A stretch of 64,000 bases of DNA from Pseudomonas oryzihabitans (GTDB taxonomy: Bacteria > Pseudomonadota > Gammaproteobacteria > Pseudomonadales > Pseudomonadaceae): NCBI RefSeq assembly GCF_007665395.1, contig NZ_VDND01000014.1:93846-157845 (forward strand), read 5' to 3'. The position numbers were made by a program, and so were the translations under genes. The notes under the pieces are model-generated. The model saw nothing but the letters and a program-made list of their open reading frames with translations. It did not search any database and was not told the DNA's origin. Positions within the stretch are counted from its first letter, which is position 1, and every line of letters starts with the position of its first letter. Of this stretch, positions 1 to 6,990 are shown piece after piece.

Positions 1-74
1 CCTTGGCAATGACGTGCCCGATTGTCGGCAGACCGGCGCCGGGGCGCAAGTCCGCCAGTCAGGCGACGGCGCGC

Positions 75-521
75 TTACTCAGCGACGACGACGACCTTGA
101 CGGTGGCTTCGACGTCGGTGTGCAGGTGCACTTCGACATCGTATTCGCCGGTGTTGCGCAGGGCGCCGTTGGGCAGGCGAACTTCGCTCTTGTCCAGCTC
201 GACGCCAGCGGCGCTGACGGCTTCGGCGATGTCGCGGGTGCCGATGGAACCGAACAGCTTGCCTTCGTCGCCGGAGTTGGCGGCGATGGTCACGGTCAGT
301 TCAGCCAGCTTTGCGGCACGGGCGTCGGCCTGGGCCTTCTTCTCGGCAGCCTGCTTCTCGAGCTCGGCGCGACGAGCTTCGAAAGCCTCGACGTTGGCAG
401 CGGTAGCTGCGGTGGCCTTGCCCTGCGGCAGCAGGAAGTTACGGGCGTAGCCGCCCTTGACGTTCACTTTGTCGCCCAGGTTGCCCAGGTTGGCGATCTT
501 TTCCAGCAGGATGACATCCAT
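75..521 (-). CDS. rplI: 50S ribosomal protein L9
   Basis: Component of the large ribosomal subunit that binds 23S rRNA at the base of the L1 stalk and helps keep reading frame. The 148-residue product has the normal family length. The N-terminal rRNA-binding domain begins MDVILLEKIANLG and carries the conserved GGYARNFLLPQGKA segment near residues 23-36. A charged Ala/Glu/Lys-rich linker helix (about 45-75) leads to the C-terminal domain with the LFGSIGTRDIAEA motif. An AGAGGAAAG ribosome binding site precedes the ATG. It is the last gene of the rpsF-rpsR-DUF2232-rplI operon inside the window, 20 bases after the membrane protein gene. Confidence 0.98.
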   Translation of the reverse strand: MDVILLEKIANLGNLGDKVNVKGGYARNFLLPQGKATAATAANVEAFEARRAELEKQAAEKKAQADARAAKLAELTVTIAANSGDEGKLFGSIGTRDIAEAVSAAGVELDKSEVRLPNGALRNTGEYDVEVHLHTDVEATVKVVVVAE

Positions 522-541
522 TGAGTCTTTCCTCTTAACTT

Positions 542-1432
542 TTAACCTTCACCGTCCGTCGGCCCCTGCGGCTCTTGCGCAGACCGCCCACGGAAATCGA
601 ACACGCTATCGATCACAGCCAGAATCACCAACAACGGATAGATCAGCTGCCCGAACAGCAGCAGCGTCACGTACAGCCCCACCAGCCAGAAGCCCGCCAG
701 GCGCTTGGCCGCCACCAGCCCGTGCAGCAGGGCGATGCCGGCGAACGCCAGCGGCACGCTGCACAGCGGGGTCAGCAGGCCAAGCCCACTGCCCAGGTTC
801 GGCGCCAGCACCAGCAGGGCCAGCAGGCCGAGCGCGATGGCTGGACGTAGCCTCAGGGCCCGGAACTCACGCCCGAACCCCTGGGGGTTGTACAGCGCCG
901 CCTGCCAGTAGCGCCCCAACATCAGGCACAGCAGGCAGGTGATCTGGAAGAACGCCGCCATCAGGCCGGTCAGCACGGGCAGCAGCAACAACTGCAACTG
1001 CGCCTGCTTTTCCGGCGGCAACTGCGCCGCGCTCGGGCCCAGCACCTTGGGCAACATCTGGCGGATTTCGTCCGCCAGCTGCGCGATCCCCTCGGCGTAG
1101 ACCTGGCCCAGCACCAGCGCGAAGGCCAGTCCCAGGGGGACACTGGCCAGCAGCACCCGCGTCCAGGACCCGCTCTGGCGCAATATCGCCGCCAGCAGCG
1201 TCGAACCCAGCAACACCAGCAGAATGCTGGCATCACCCAGATACAGCCAGAACAGCGCCGGCAGCAGGGCCCAGACCAGCACCCCGGCCGCCGCGGCAGG
1301 TCCCCGGCGCAACAGCACCAGGCTGCCACCGGCAGCGGTCATCCAGTACAGCAGCGGCACGATCGCGCCCAGCACCACCACCAGGGTGGCCTGAGTACGG
1401 CCGCGCATGATGAACTCAGCCAGAGGCCGCAT
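542..1432 (-). CDS. DUF2232-family integral membrane protein
   Basis: Very hydrophobic 296-residue protein with roughly eight membrane segments, the first at about residues 15-35 and the last near 250-275, and a short charged C-terminus. It matches the uncharacterised DUF2232/YybS-like membrane protein that lies between rpsR and rplI in Pseudomonas; this is recognised from family and context, not from a catalytic motif. The position inside a ribosomal protein operon (35 bases after rpsR, 20 before rplI) implies co-expression with translation genes, but the function is unknown. The first ATG is used here; a second in-frame Met at residue 9 is an alternative start. Confidence 0.88.
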   Translation of the reverse strand: MRPLAEFIMRGRTQATLVVVLGAIVPLLYWMTAAGGSLVLLRRGPAAAAGVLVWALLPALFWLYLGDASILLVLLGSTLLAAILRQSGSWTRVLLASVPLGLAFALVLGQVYAEGIAQLADEIRQMLPKVLGPSAAQLPPEKQAQLQLLLLPVLTGLMAAFFQITCLLCLMLGRYWQAALYNPQGFGREFRALRLRPAIALGLLALLVLAPNLGSGLGLLTPLCSVPLAFAGIALLHGLVAAKRLAGFWLVGLYVTLLLFGQLIYPLLVILAVIDSVFDFRGRSAQEPQGPTDGEG

Positions 1433-1467
1433 GCCGTGTTTATCCGTTATCCGTGCTCAGGCGTCGA

Positions 1468-1698
1468 TCAACGACCGTGGCTGTCGGTGTAGGGCAGCAG
1501 GGCCAGGTAACGGGCACGCTTGATGGCGGCGCCCAGCTGACGCTGGTACTTGGCCTTGGTGCCAGTGATACGGCTCGGGACGATCTTGCCGGTTTCGGAG
1601 ACGTAGGCCTTCAGGGTGTTGAGATCCTTGTAGTCGATCTCTTTCACGCCTTCGGCGGTGAAACGGCAGAACTTACGACGACGGAAGAAACGTGCCAT
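1468..1698 (-). CDS. rpsR: 30S ribosomal protein S18
   Basis: Small, basic 76-residue ribosomal protein that pairs with S6 on the platform of the 30S subunit. It begins MARFFRRRKFCRF, the typical S18 N-terminus, and contains the conserved ITGTKAKYQRQL segment and a RARYLALLPYTDSH end. It lies 26 bases downstream of rpsF. The S6:S18 pair is the known repressor of its own operon in many bacteria through an RNA motif of the kind annotated upstream of rpsF. Confidence 0.98.
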   Translation of the reverse strand: MARFFRRRKFCRFTAEGVKEIDYKDLNTLKAYVSETGKIVPSRITGTKAKYQRQLGAAIKRARYLALLPYTDSHGR

Positions 1699-1724
1699 GA
1701 CAATGATTCCTCGCTAGATCCAGA

Positions 1725-2141
1725 TTACTCGGCGCTGTCGGCGTCGTCGGAGTTGCCATCGGCGGACTCAGACTCGGACTCGGCGGGACGCTCGCGACGC
1801 TCGCGACGCTCGTTGCGGTTTTCTTCGGCCTTGAGCATCTCGGATTGACCGGTGACGGCCTCGTCACGGCGCAGGATCATGTTGCGGATCACGGCGTCGT
1901 TGTAGCGGAAGTTGTCTTCCAGCTCGGCCAGGGCCTTGGCGCTGCACTCGATGTTCATGAGTACGTAGTGAGCCTTGTGAACGTTGTCGATGGCGTAAGC
2001 CAGCTGACGACGGCCCCAGTCTTCCAGGCGATGGACTTTGCCACCGTCTTCTTCGATAGCCTTGGTGTAGCGCTCGACCATGCCGCCCACCTGTTCGCTC
2101 TGGTCCGGATGAACCAGGAACACGACTTCGTAATGACGCAT
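1725..2141 (-). CDS. rpsF: 30S ribosomal protein S6
   Basis: First gene of the operon. The product binds 16S rRNA as a heterodimer with S18. The 138-residue protein begins MRHYEVVFLVHPDQSEQV and has the conserved LEDWGRRQLAYAI and KAHYVLMNIE segments. The C-terminal 30 residues are an acidic Ser/Glu/Asp tail (ending DGNSDDADSAE), consistent with the glutamylation-type tail seen on S6 in enterics and pseudomonads. An AAGGAGC ribosome binding site lies just upstream of the ATG. A promoter and an S6:S18-type leader hairpin are visible 70-140 bases upstream. Confidence 0.98.
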   Translation of the reverse strand: MRHYEVVFLVHPDQSEQVGGMVERYTKAIEEDGGKVHRLEDWGRRQLAYAIDNVHKAHYVLMNIECSAKALAELEDNFRYNDAVIRNMILRRDEAVTGQSEMLKAEENRNERRERRERPAESESESADGNSDDADSAE

Positions 2142-2210
2142 TTAATGCTCCTTACGGGTTGCAGCCTGCCGCGCAGACGCGGTCAGGCAAGGAGTGAATA
2201 GTTCGGGTGA

Positions 2211-2245
2211 CTTGCCCGGCGGAGTACGGACGCACTCCGGGCAAG
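2211..2245 (-). promoter_or_regulatory. S6:S18-type ribosomal leader hairpin upstream of rpsF
   Basis: Read on the minus strand this is a bulged hairpin. CTTGCC pairs with GGCAAG at the base, CGGAGT pairs with ACTCCG above it, an 8-base loop (GCGTCCGT) closes the top, and an unpaired CCG sits on the 3' side between the two helices. A CCG trinucleotide bulged next to a hairpin is the hallmark of the known rpsF leader motif bound by the S6:S18 complex for autogenous repression. It lies 70 bases before the rpsF start codon and directly after the predicted transcription start. Structure is seen in the sequence; function is inferred from the family. Confidence 0.8.
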
Positions 2246-2252
2246 GGGCGAC

Positions 2253-2281
2253 ATTCTAGAGAAGGGCGCCCGGAGGCGCAA
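2253..2281 (-). promoter_or_regulatory. Sigma70 promoter of the rpsF operon
   Basis: On the minus strand TTGCGC (2281-2276) and TAGAAT (2258-2253) are separated by exactly 17 bases, close to the -35/-10 consensus. Transcription would start near 2246, placing the S6:S18 hairpin at the very 5' end of the mRNA. Confidence 0.7.
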
Positions 2282-2323
2282 CCGCGGGCATGACCGGCGC
2301 GACCGCCGGCCAGCGCGGGGTAC

Positions 2324-2698
2324 TCAGCGTCGCACGTCGGCCAGGGCCTGGCGGATCTTGTTCAGGTCGTAGGGCTTGATCAGCACCCCGACCCGCTCCT
2401 CCATGCCCGGCTCGGGCTCGAAGGCATAACCCGAGGCGACGACGATGCGCAGCGCCGGATCCATCACCAGGGCGCACCGCGTCAATTCGATACCGGACAT
2501 GCCACCCAGCCCGATATCGGTGAACAGTACATCGTGCTCGCCCTGCGGCAGCAGCTCCAGGGCGGCCTCCGCCGAGGCGACGGCCGTGACCTGGTGGTCC
2601 AGCTCTTCGATGACTTCCGTGGTCAGCATGCGCAACGTGGCATCGTCTTCGACAAGCAGCACTCGCAAGCCGACCGGCTCTTGGATCTCCTGACTCAC
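2324..2698 (-). CDS. Orphan single-domain response regulator (receiver only)
   Basis: 124-residue stand-alone CheY-like receiver domain with no output domain. The phosphorylation site residues are present: acidic pair D18/D19, phosphoacceptor D61 in FTDIGLGGMSG, the switch Ser89 in ASGYA, and Lys108 in LIKPY. The TDIGL...MSGIEL and SGYA patterns resemble the receiver domains at the C-terminus of hybrid histidine kinases more than they do CheY. The start is GTG, preceded by a GAGAGGAT ribosome binding site. No histidine kinase gene lies nearby, so its partner is unknown. It stands alone between rpsF and rlmB. Confidence 0.85.
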   Translation of the reverse strand: MSQEIQEPVGLRVLLVEDDATLRMLTTEVIEELDHQVTAVASAEAALELLPQGEHDVLFTDIGLGGMSGIELTRCALVMDPALRIVVASGYAFEPEPGMEERVGVLIKPYDLNKIRQALADVRR

Positions 2699-2830
2699 GC
2701 GGGCATCCTCTCGTTTACCTGCCTCACCCCGGGGTTTCCCAAGGCTAGCCTGGTATTCTGCGCATTGCAGCGCGATTCGTATAGTGCGATACGCACTTCC
2801 CAGGCGCCCAGGCGTTTCCTCATGTTCCCA

Positions 2831-3580
2831 TCAGGACGGCGAGGCGCGTCGCTGGCGCACGGCTTCGAACAGGCAGACACCGGTCGCCACCGAGACGTTG
2901 AGACTGCTGACACTGCCAGCCATGGGCAGGCGGGCCAGGTGATCGCAGTGCTCGCGGGTGAGCCGGCGCATGCCCTTGCCTTCGGCCCCCATGACCACCA
3001 CGGTCGGACCACTCATGTCGATGTCATAGATCTCCTGGGTCGCCTCACCGGCGGTGCCCACGATCCACAGACCGCGCTTCTGCAGCTTTTCCAGGGTGCG
3101 CGCCAGGTTGGTGACGGCCACCAGCGGCAACACCTCGGCCGCGCCGCAGGCCACCTTGCGCACCACCGCGGTCAGGGTGGCGGACTTGTCCTTGGGCACG
3201 ATCACCGCCAGTGCCCCGGCGGCATCGGCGCTGCGCAGGCAGGCGCCGAGGTTGTGCGGATCGGTCACGCCATCCAGCACCAGCAGCAACGGCGGCCCCT
3301 CGGCCCGGTCGAGCAATTCCTCGAGCATGGCCTCGCCCCAGACCTGGCTGGGGCTGACCTGCGCCAGCACCCCCTGGTGCACCCCTTCGGCCAGTTCGTC
3401 GAGCTGGGCACGGGGCTTGGTTTCCACCGCCAGGCGCTGGCCGGCGGCCAGTTCCAGCAAGGCCTCGACGCGCGGCTCACGGCGTCCATCGGCGATCCAC
3501 AGCTGCTTGACGCGGCGCGGATGGAAGCGCAGCAGCGCTTCCACGGCGTGGATACCGTAGACGGTTTCCAACTGGCTCAT
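2831..3580 (-). CDS. rlmB: 23S rRNA (guanosine-2'-O-)-methyltransferase RlmB
   Basis: SpoU/TrmH-family enzyme that 2'-O-methylates G2251 (E. coli numbering) of 23S rRNA using S-adenosylmethionine. The 249-residue length is typical. It begins MSQLETVYGIHAVEALL (substrate-binding domain, residues 1-75). The SPOUT domain shows the three family motifs: DPHNLGACLRSADAAGA (motif 1, about 107-123), VVMGAEGKGMRRLT (motif 2) and LPMAGSVSSLNVSVATG (motif 3), including the catalytic Arg and the knot-forming SLNVS. Its start overlaps the rnr stop by 4 bases (ATGA), so rnr and rlmB are translationally coupled. Confidence 0.97.
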   Translation of the reverse strand: MSQLETVYGIHAVEALLRFHPRRVKQLWIADGRREPRVEALLELAAGQRLAVETKPRAQLDELAEGVHQGVLAQVSPSQVWGEAMLEELLDRAEGPPLLLVLDGVTDPHNLGACLRSADAAGALAVIVPKDKSATLTAVVRKVACGAAEVLPLVAVTNLARTLEKLQKRGLWIVGTAGEATQEIYDIDMSGPTVVVMGAEGKGMRRLTREHCDHLARLPMAGSVSSLNVSVATGVCLFEAVRQRRASPS

Positions 3581-6402
3581 GCGTCATCCTTGGGGCGCGA
3601 CTGACCCTTGCGATGCGGCTTCTTCGCCTTGGCCTTGGTTCTGGCCTTGGCAGCGGCCGCGGCCTGCCCCTCGTCCTTGGGCTGGCTCGCCGTCTTCTTC
3701 TTGGCGGCGACGGCCTTGGCCTTCTTGACCTTGGCTTCCACCGCGGCGGCGCCTTCGGCCGCGGCGCTGGACGCCTTGGACTGACGGGCCGCCGGAGCGG
3801 TACGCGCCTTGGCCGTGGCGCTGGCCTTGCTCTTGTCGGTCTTGCCCTGAGCGCCGGCCTTGCCCTGGGTACCGGACTTGCCTTGAGCGCTGGCCTTGCC
3901 CTGGCCGCTGGACTTGCCCTTGGCCGGGGGCTTGCCGCCCTCGACCTTGGCTTCCGCCAGCAACGCCTGCTTCACCGCGCGGCTGCGCTTGACGTCGGTA
4001 TTGCCCAGCAGCTTGTCGGCCTGCTCCAGCAGTTCCGGCGACACCGAGGTGGCCGGGGCTTCCGGCGTCGGGGCGACGGCCTGGTCTTCAACCGGGGCGT
4101 CGCGGCGGCGACCGCGATTGTCACGCTTGCGGCGCGGCTCGCGCTCTTCGCGGACCCGGGGTGCGCCAGCACTGGCCGGCAGCACGAAATCGATCTTGCG
4201 CTCATCCAGGTCGACGCGCGCCACCACCACCTCGATCGGATCGCCCAGGCGGTAGCTGCGGCCGCTGCGCTCGCCGGAAAGACGATGATGGACGCTGTCG
4301 AAGTGGTAGTAGTCGTCCGGCAGCGCGGTGACGTGCACCAGGCCTTCGACGAAGACCTCGGACAGCTCGACGAACAGGCCGAAGCCGGTCACCGCGGTGA
4401 TGACGCCGGCATAGGTCTCGCCGACCCGATCCTTCATGAACTCGCACTTGAGCCAGTTGGAGACGTCACGGGTGGCTTCGTCGGCGCGGCGCTCGGTCAT
4501 GGAGCACTGCTCACCGAGCTGATCCAGACGCAGCTCGTCGTAGGGATAGATCCGCGCCTTGGCCATGCTCGTCGCGCCCGCGCGCTTGACGTGCTTGGTC
4601 TCCAGCTTGGAGCGGATCACGCTGCGAATCGCACGATGGATCAACAGGTCCGGATAACGGCGGATCGGCGAGGTGAAGTGGGTATAGGCCTCGTAGTTGA
4701 GACCGAAGTGACCGTTGTTGTCCGGACTGTAGACCGCCTGGCTCAAGGACCTCAGCATGACGGTCTGGATCAGGCGGAAGTCCGGACGCTCGCGGATCTG
4801 CTGCAGCAGCGCCTGGTAGTCCGAGGGCACCGGATTGGCCTTGCCCTTGGTCAGCGACAGGCCCATCTCACCGAGGAACTGGCGGAGGTTGGTCTGCTTT
4901 TCCAGGGGCGGCGCGTCGTGTACCCGATACAGGGCGGGAACCTTGTGCTTCTCGAGGAACTTGGCGGTGGCCACGTTGGCGCACAGCATGCACTCCTCGA
5001 TCAGCTTGTGGGCGTCGTTGCGCTGGGTCGGGCGGATTTCCGAGATCTTGCGATCGGCACCGAAGACGATGCGCGTCTCCTGGGTCTCGAAATCGATGGC
5101 ACCACGCACGTGGCGCGCGGCCAGCAGCACCTTGTACAGCCCATAGAGCTGCTCGAGATGCGGCACCACGTCGCCCAGTTGCTTGCGCAACTGCTTGCCT
5201 TCGACCGACTTGGGCTGCTCCAGCACCGCGGAGACCTTGTTGTAGGTCAGCCGCGCATGGGAATGGATGACCGCTTCGTAGAACTGGTAGCCGGTCATGC
5301 GGCCGGAGGCGGCGATGGTCATCTCGCAGACCATGGCCAGGCGATCAACCTGGGGATTCAGCGAGCAGAGCCCGTTGGACAGGGCTTCCGGCAGCATGGG
5401 AATGACCCGCTCGGGGAAATACACCGAGTTGCCGCGCTTCTCCGCCTCGGCGTCCAGCGCCGAGCCGACCTTGACGTAGTGGGAGACGTCGGCGATGGCC
5501 ACGTAGAGGCGCCAGCCGCCGGACTTCTTCGGCTCGGCATAGACGGCGTCGTCGAAGTCGCGGGCATCTTCGCCATCGATGGTGACGAAGGGCAGCTGAC
5601 GCAGGTCGATGCGCTTCTGCTTGTCCTTCTCCTCCACCTCGGGCTTGAGCTTGGCGGCCTCCTTCTCGACGGCCTTGGGCCATTCGTTGGGGATGTCGTA
5701 GCTGCGCAGCGCGACCTCGATCTCCATGCCCGGCGCCATGTAGTCGCCGAGGATCTCGATTACCTCGCCCTGGGCCTGGCGGAAGGTGGTGGGCCACTCG
5801 TCGATGCGCACCTGCACGAACTGACCATGGGCAGCGCCGCCGTGCTTGCCTTCGGGCACCAGCACCTGCTGGCCGATCTTGGGATTGTCCGGCACCACGT
5901 AGGCCAGCCCGCTCTCCTGGAAGAAGCGCCCGACCAGGGACTCGTGGGCCCGGTTGACCACTTCCACCAGGCCGCCTTCGCGCCGACCACGACGGTCATG
6001 GCCGGCGACCCGCGCCAGGGCGATGTCGCCATCGAACACCAGGCGCATCTGCGCCGGGCTGAGGAAGAGATCGTCGCTGCCGTCGTCGGGGATCAGGAAG
6101 CCGAAGCCGTCCCGGTGACCGGCGATGCGACCCCGTACCAGGTCCAGCTTGTCGATGGGCGCATAGGCGCCACGGCGGGTGTAGATCACCTGACCGTCGC
6201 GCTCCATGGCGCGCATGCGGCGCCGAAGGGCTTCGAGCTGGTCTTCGGTGACGAGGCCGAATTCCTCGGCGAGCTGCGGCCGAGTGGCCGGAGCGCCGCG
6301 GTCGGCGAGATGAGCCAGAATGAGTTCGCGACTCGGAATGGGGTTATCGTACTTTTCCGCTTCCCGGGCGGCCTCGGGATCGAGGGATTGCCAATCGGCC
6401 AT
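3577..6402 (-). CDS. rnr: Ribonuclease R
   Basis: Processive 3'-5' exoribonuclease of the RNB family, used for structured RNA decay, rRNA quality control and tmRNA-linked turnover. The 941-residue protein contains an N-terminal winged helix (about 25-85), cold-shock domains (about 88-240), the RNB catalytic domain from about 270 with the metal-binding DGEDARDFDDAVY motif, and an S1 domain near 650-735 (GETYAGVITAVTGFGLFVEL). The last 195 residues or so form a basic low-complexity tail, with a Gly-Gln-Gly-Lys repeat followed by Lys/Ala-rich sequence. This tail is long compared with E. coli RNase R. Next gene is rlmB, overlapping by 4 bases. Confidence 0.97.
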   Translation of the reverse strand: MADWQSLDPEAAREAEKYDNPIPSRELILAHLADRGAPATRPQLAEEFGLVTEDQLEALRRRMRAMERDGQVIYTRRGAYAPIDKLDLVRGRIAGHRDGFGFLIPDDGSDDLFLSPAQMRLVFDGDIALARVAGHDRRGRREGGLVEVVNRAHESLVGRFFQESGLAYVVPDNPKIGQQVLVPEGKHGGAAHGQFVQVRIDEWPTTFRQAQGEVIEILGDYMAPGMEIEVALRSYDIPNEWPKAVEKEAAKLKPEVEEKDKQKRIDLRQLPFVTIDGEDARDFDDAVYAEPKKSGGWRLYVAIADVSHYVKVGSALDAEAEKRGNSVYFPERVIPMLPEALSNGLCSLNPQVDRLAMVCEMTIAASGRMTGYQFYEAVIHSHARLTYNKVSAVLEQPKSVEGKQLRKQLGDVVPHLEQLYGLYKVLLAARHVRGAIDFETQETRIVFGADRKISEIRPTQRNDAHKLIEECMLCANVATAKFLEKHKVPALYRVHDAPPLEKQTNLRQFLGEMGLSLTKGKANPVPSDYQALLQQIRERPDFRLIQTVMLRSLSQAVYSPDNNGHFGLNYEAYTHFTSPIRRYPDLLIHRAIRSVIRSKLETKHVKRAGATSMAKARIYPYDELRLDQLGEQCSMTERRADEATRDVSNWLKCEFMKDRVGETYAGVITAVTGFGLFVELSEVFVEGLVHVTALPDDYYHFDSVHHRLSGERSGRSYRLGDPIEVVVARVDLDERKIDFVLPASAGAPRVREEREPRRKRDNRGRRRDAPVEDQAVAPTPEAPATSVSPELLEQADKLLGNTDVKRSRAVKQALLAEAKVEGGKPPAKGKSSGQGKASAQGKSGTQGKAGAQGKTDKSKASATAKARTAPAARQSKASSAAAEGAAAVEAKVKKAKAVAAKKKTASQPKDEGQAAAAAKARTKAKAKKPHRKGQSRPKDDA

Positions 6403-6496
6403 CAGTCTGGGGTTACCTTCTATGTCGATGTACGGTAGGAGATGCCATGAAGCCTATTGAAACGTGAAAACCGCGCAATAGTTAGTCTGGCATGCT

Positions 6497-6552
6497 CAAT
6501 AAAAATATTTTTCACAGCAGGGGTTTACAAGCAAACGACCCCTGAGTAAAGT
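6497..6552 (+). promoter_or_regulatory. Stable-RNA type promoter for the tRNA-Leu pair
   Basis: TTTACA (6524-6529) and TAAAGT (6547-6552) are separated by exactly 17 bases. An A/T-only stretch (AATAAAAATATTTTT, 6498-6512) sits just upstream where an UP element would bind the alpha subunit. The -10 box is followed by a GC-rich discriminator (GCCGCCCC), the arrangement typical of growth-rate and ppGpp controlled rRNA/tRNA promoters. Function is inferred from layout. Confidence 0.6.
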
Positions 6553-6615
6553 GCCGCCCCACGACGCCGTGAGCAGTTGCGACGTCGGAGTCGATGAGCG
6601 ATCATCGCATTGAGT

Positions 6616-6702
6616 GCCCAGGTGGCGGAATTGGTAGACGCACTAGGTTCAGGTCCTAGCGGTGGCAACACCGTGGAAGTTCGAGTCTTCTCCTGGGCAC
6701 CA
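6616..6702 (+). tRNA. tRNA-Leu(CAG), copy 1
   Basis: 87-base class II tRNA including the encoded CCA end. The acceptor stem GCCCAGG pairs with CCTGGGC (6692-6698), the discriminator base is A, and CCA follows. The anticodon arm is CTAGG-TTCAGGT-CCTAG, giving anticodon CAG, which reads CUG, the most used Leu codon in these genes. A long variable arm with GGTG...CACC pairing and the TTCGAGT T-loop are present. It is identical to the second copy 199 bases downstream. Confidence 0.97.
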
Positions 6703-6738
6703 CTCATTATAGTCGATCGATTTGCAGATCGGTCGACG

Positions 6739-6763
6739 AAAAGCCGGCGCTAGCCGGTTTTTT
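6739..6763 (+). terminator. Terminator-like hairpin between the two tRNA-Leu genes
   Basis: Stem GCCGGC/GCCGGT (one G-U pair) with a 4-base loop, preceded by four A and followed by six T. It looks like an intrinsic terminator placed after the first tRNA, so the second copy may be reached only by read-through or by processing of the transcript. Confidence 0.55.
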
Positions 6764-6814
6764 AATCCCGAACCCCGTAAGGGCGACGGGAAGCGATCAG
6801 AAGTCGCACTGCAG

Positions 6815-6901
6815 GCCCAGGTGGCGGAATTGGTAGACGCACTAGGTTCAGGTCCTAGCGGTGGCAACACCGTGGAAGTTCGAGTCTTCTCCTGGGCACC
6901 A
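6815..6901 (+). tRNA. tRNA-Leu(CAG), copy 2
   Basis: Identical over all 87 bases to the copy at 6616-6702: same GCCCAGG acceptor, CAG anticodon, long variable arm and encoded CCA. No clear independent -35/-10 pair was seen in the 112-base spacer, so it is probably co-transcribed with copy 1. Confidence 0.97.
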
Positions 6902-6935
6902 ATACCAAGCGGACGATCCCTGATCGGACGCACTG

Positions 6936-6961
6936 AAAAAACCGGCTTCGGCCGGTTTTTT
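6936..6961. terminator. Bidirectional intrinsic terminator after tRNA-Leu copy 2
   Basis: AAAAAACCGGC-TTCG-GCCGGTTTTTT: a five-base GC stem with a TTCG tetraloop, extended by A/T pairs and symmetric, so it can end the tRNA transcript on the plus strand and the chemoreceptor transcript (stop at 6991) on the minus strand. Confidence 0.85.
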
Positions 6962-6990
6962 CTTGCCCGCGAAAAAGCGCAGCCCGGAGG

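Noticed and set aside
3613..6438. A 941-codon open frame on the plus strand across rnr
   Set aside because: It is antisense to RNase R and reads as Leu/Gly/Val/His-rich sequence with no motif; high GC content keeps the opposite strand open.
6616..6901. Integration site at the tRNA-Leu genes
   Set aside because: The second copy is a full tRNA with its own terminator, and no integrase gene or phage-like DNA is present, so a simple gene duplication is the better explanation.
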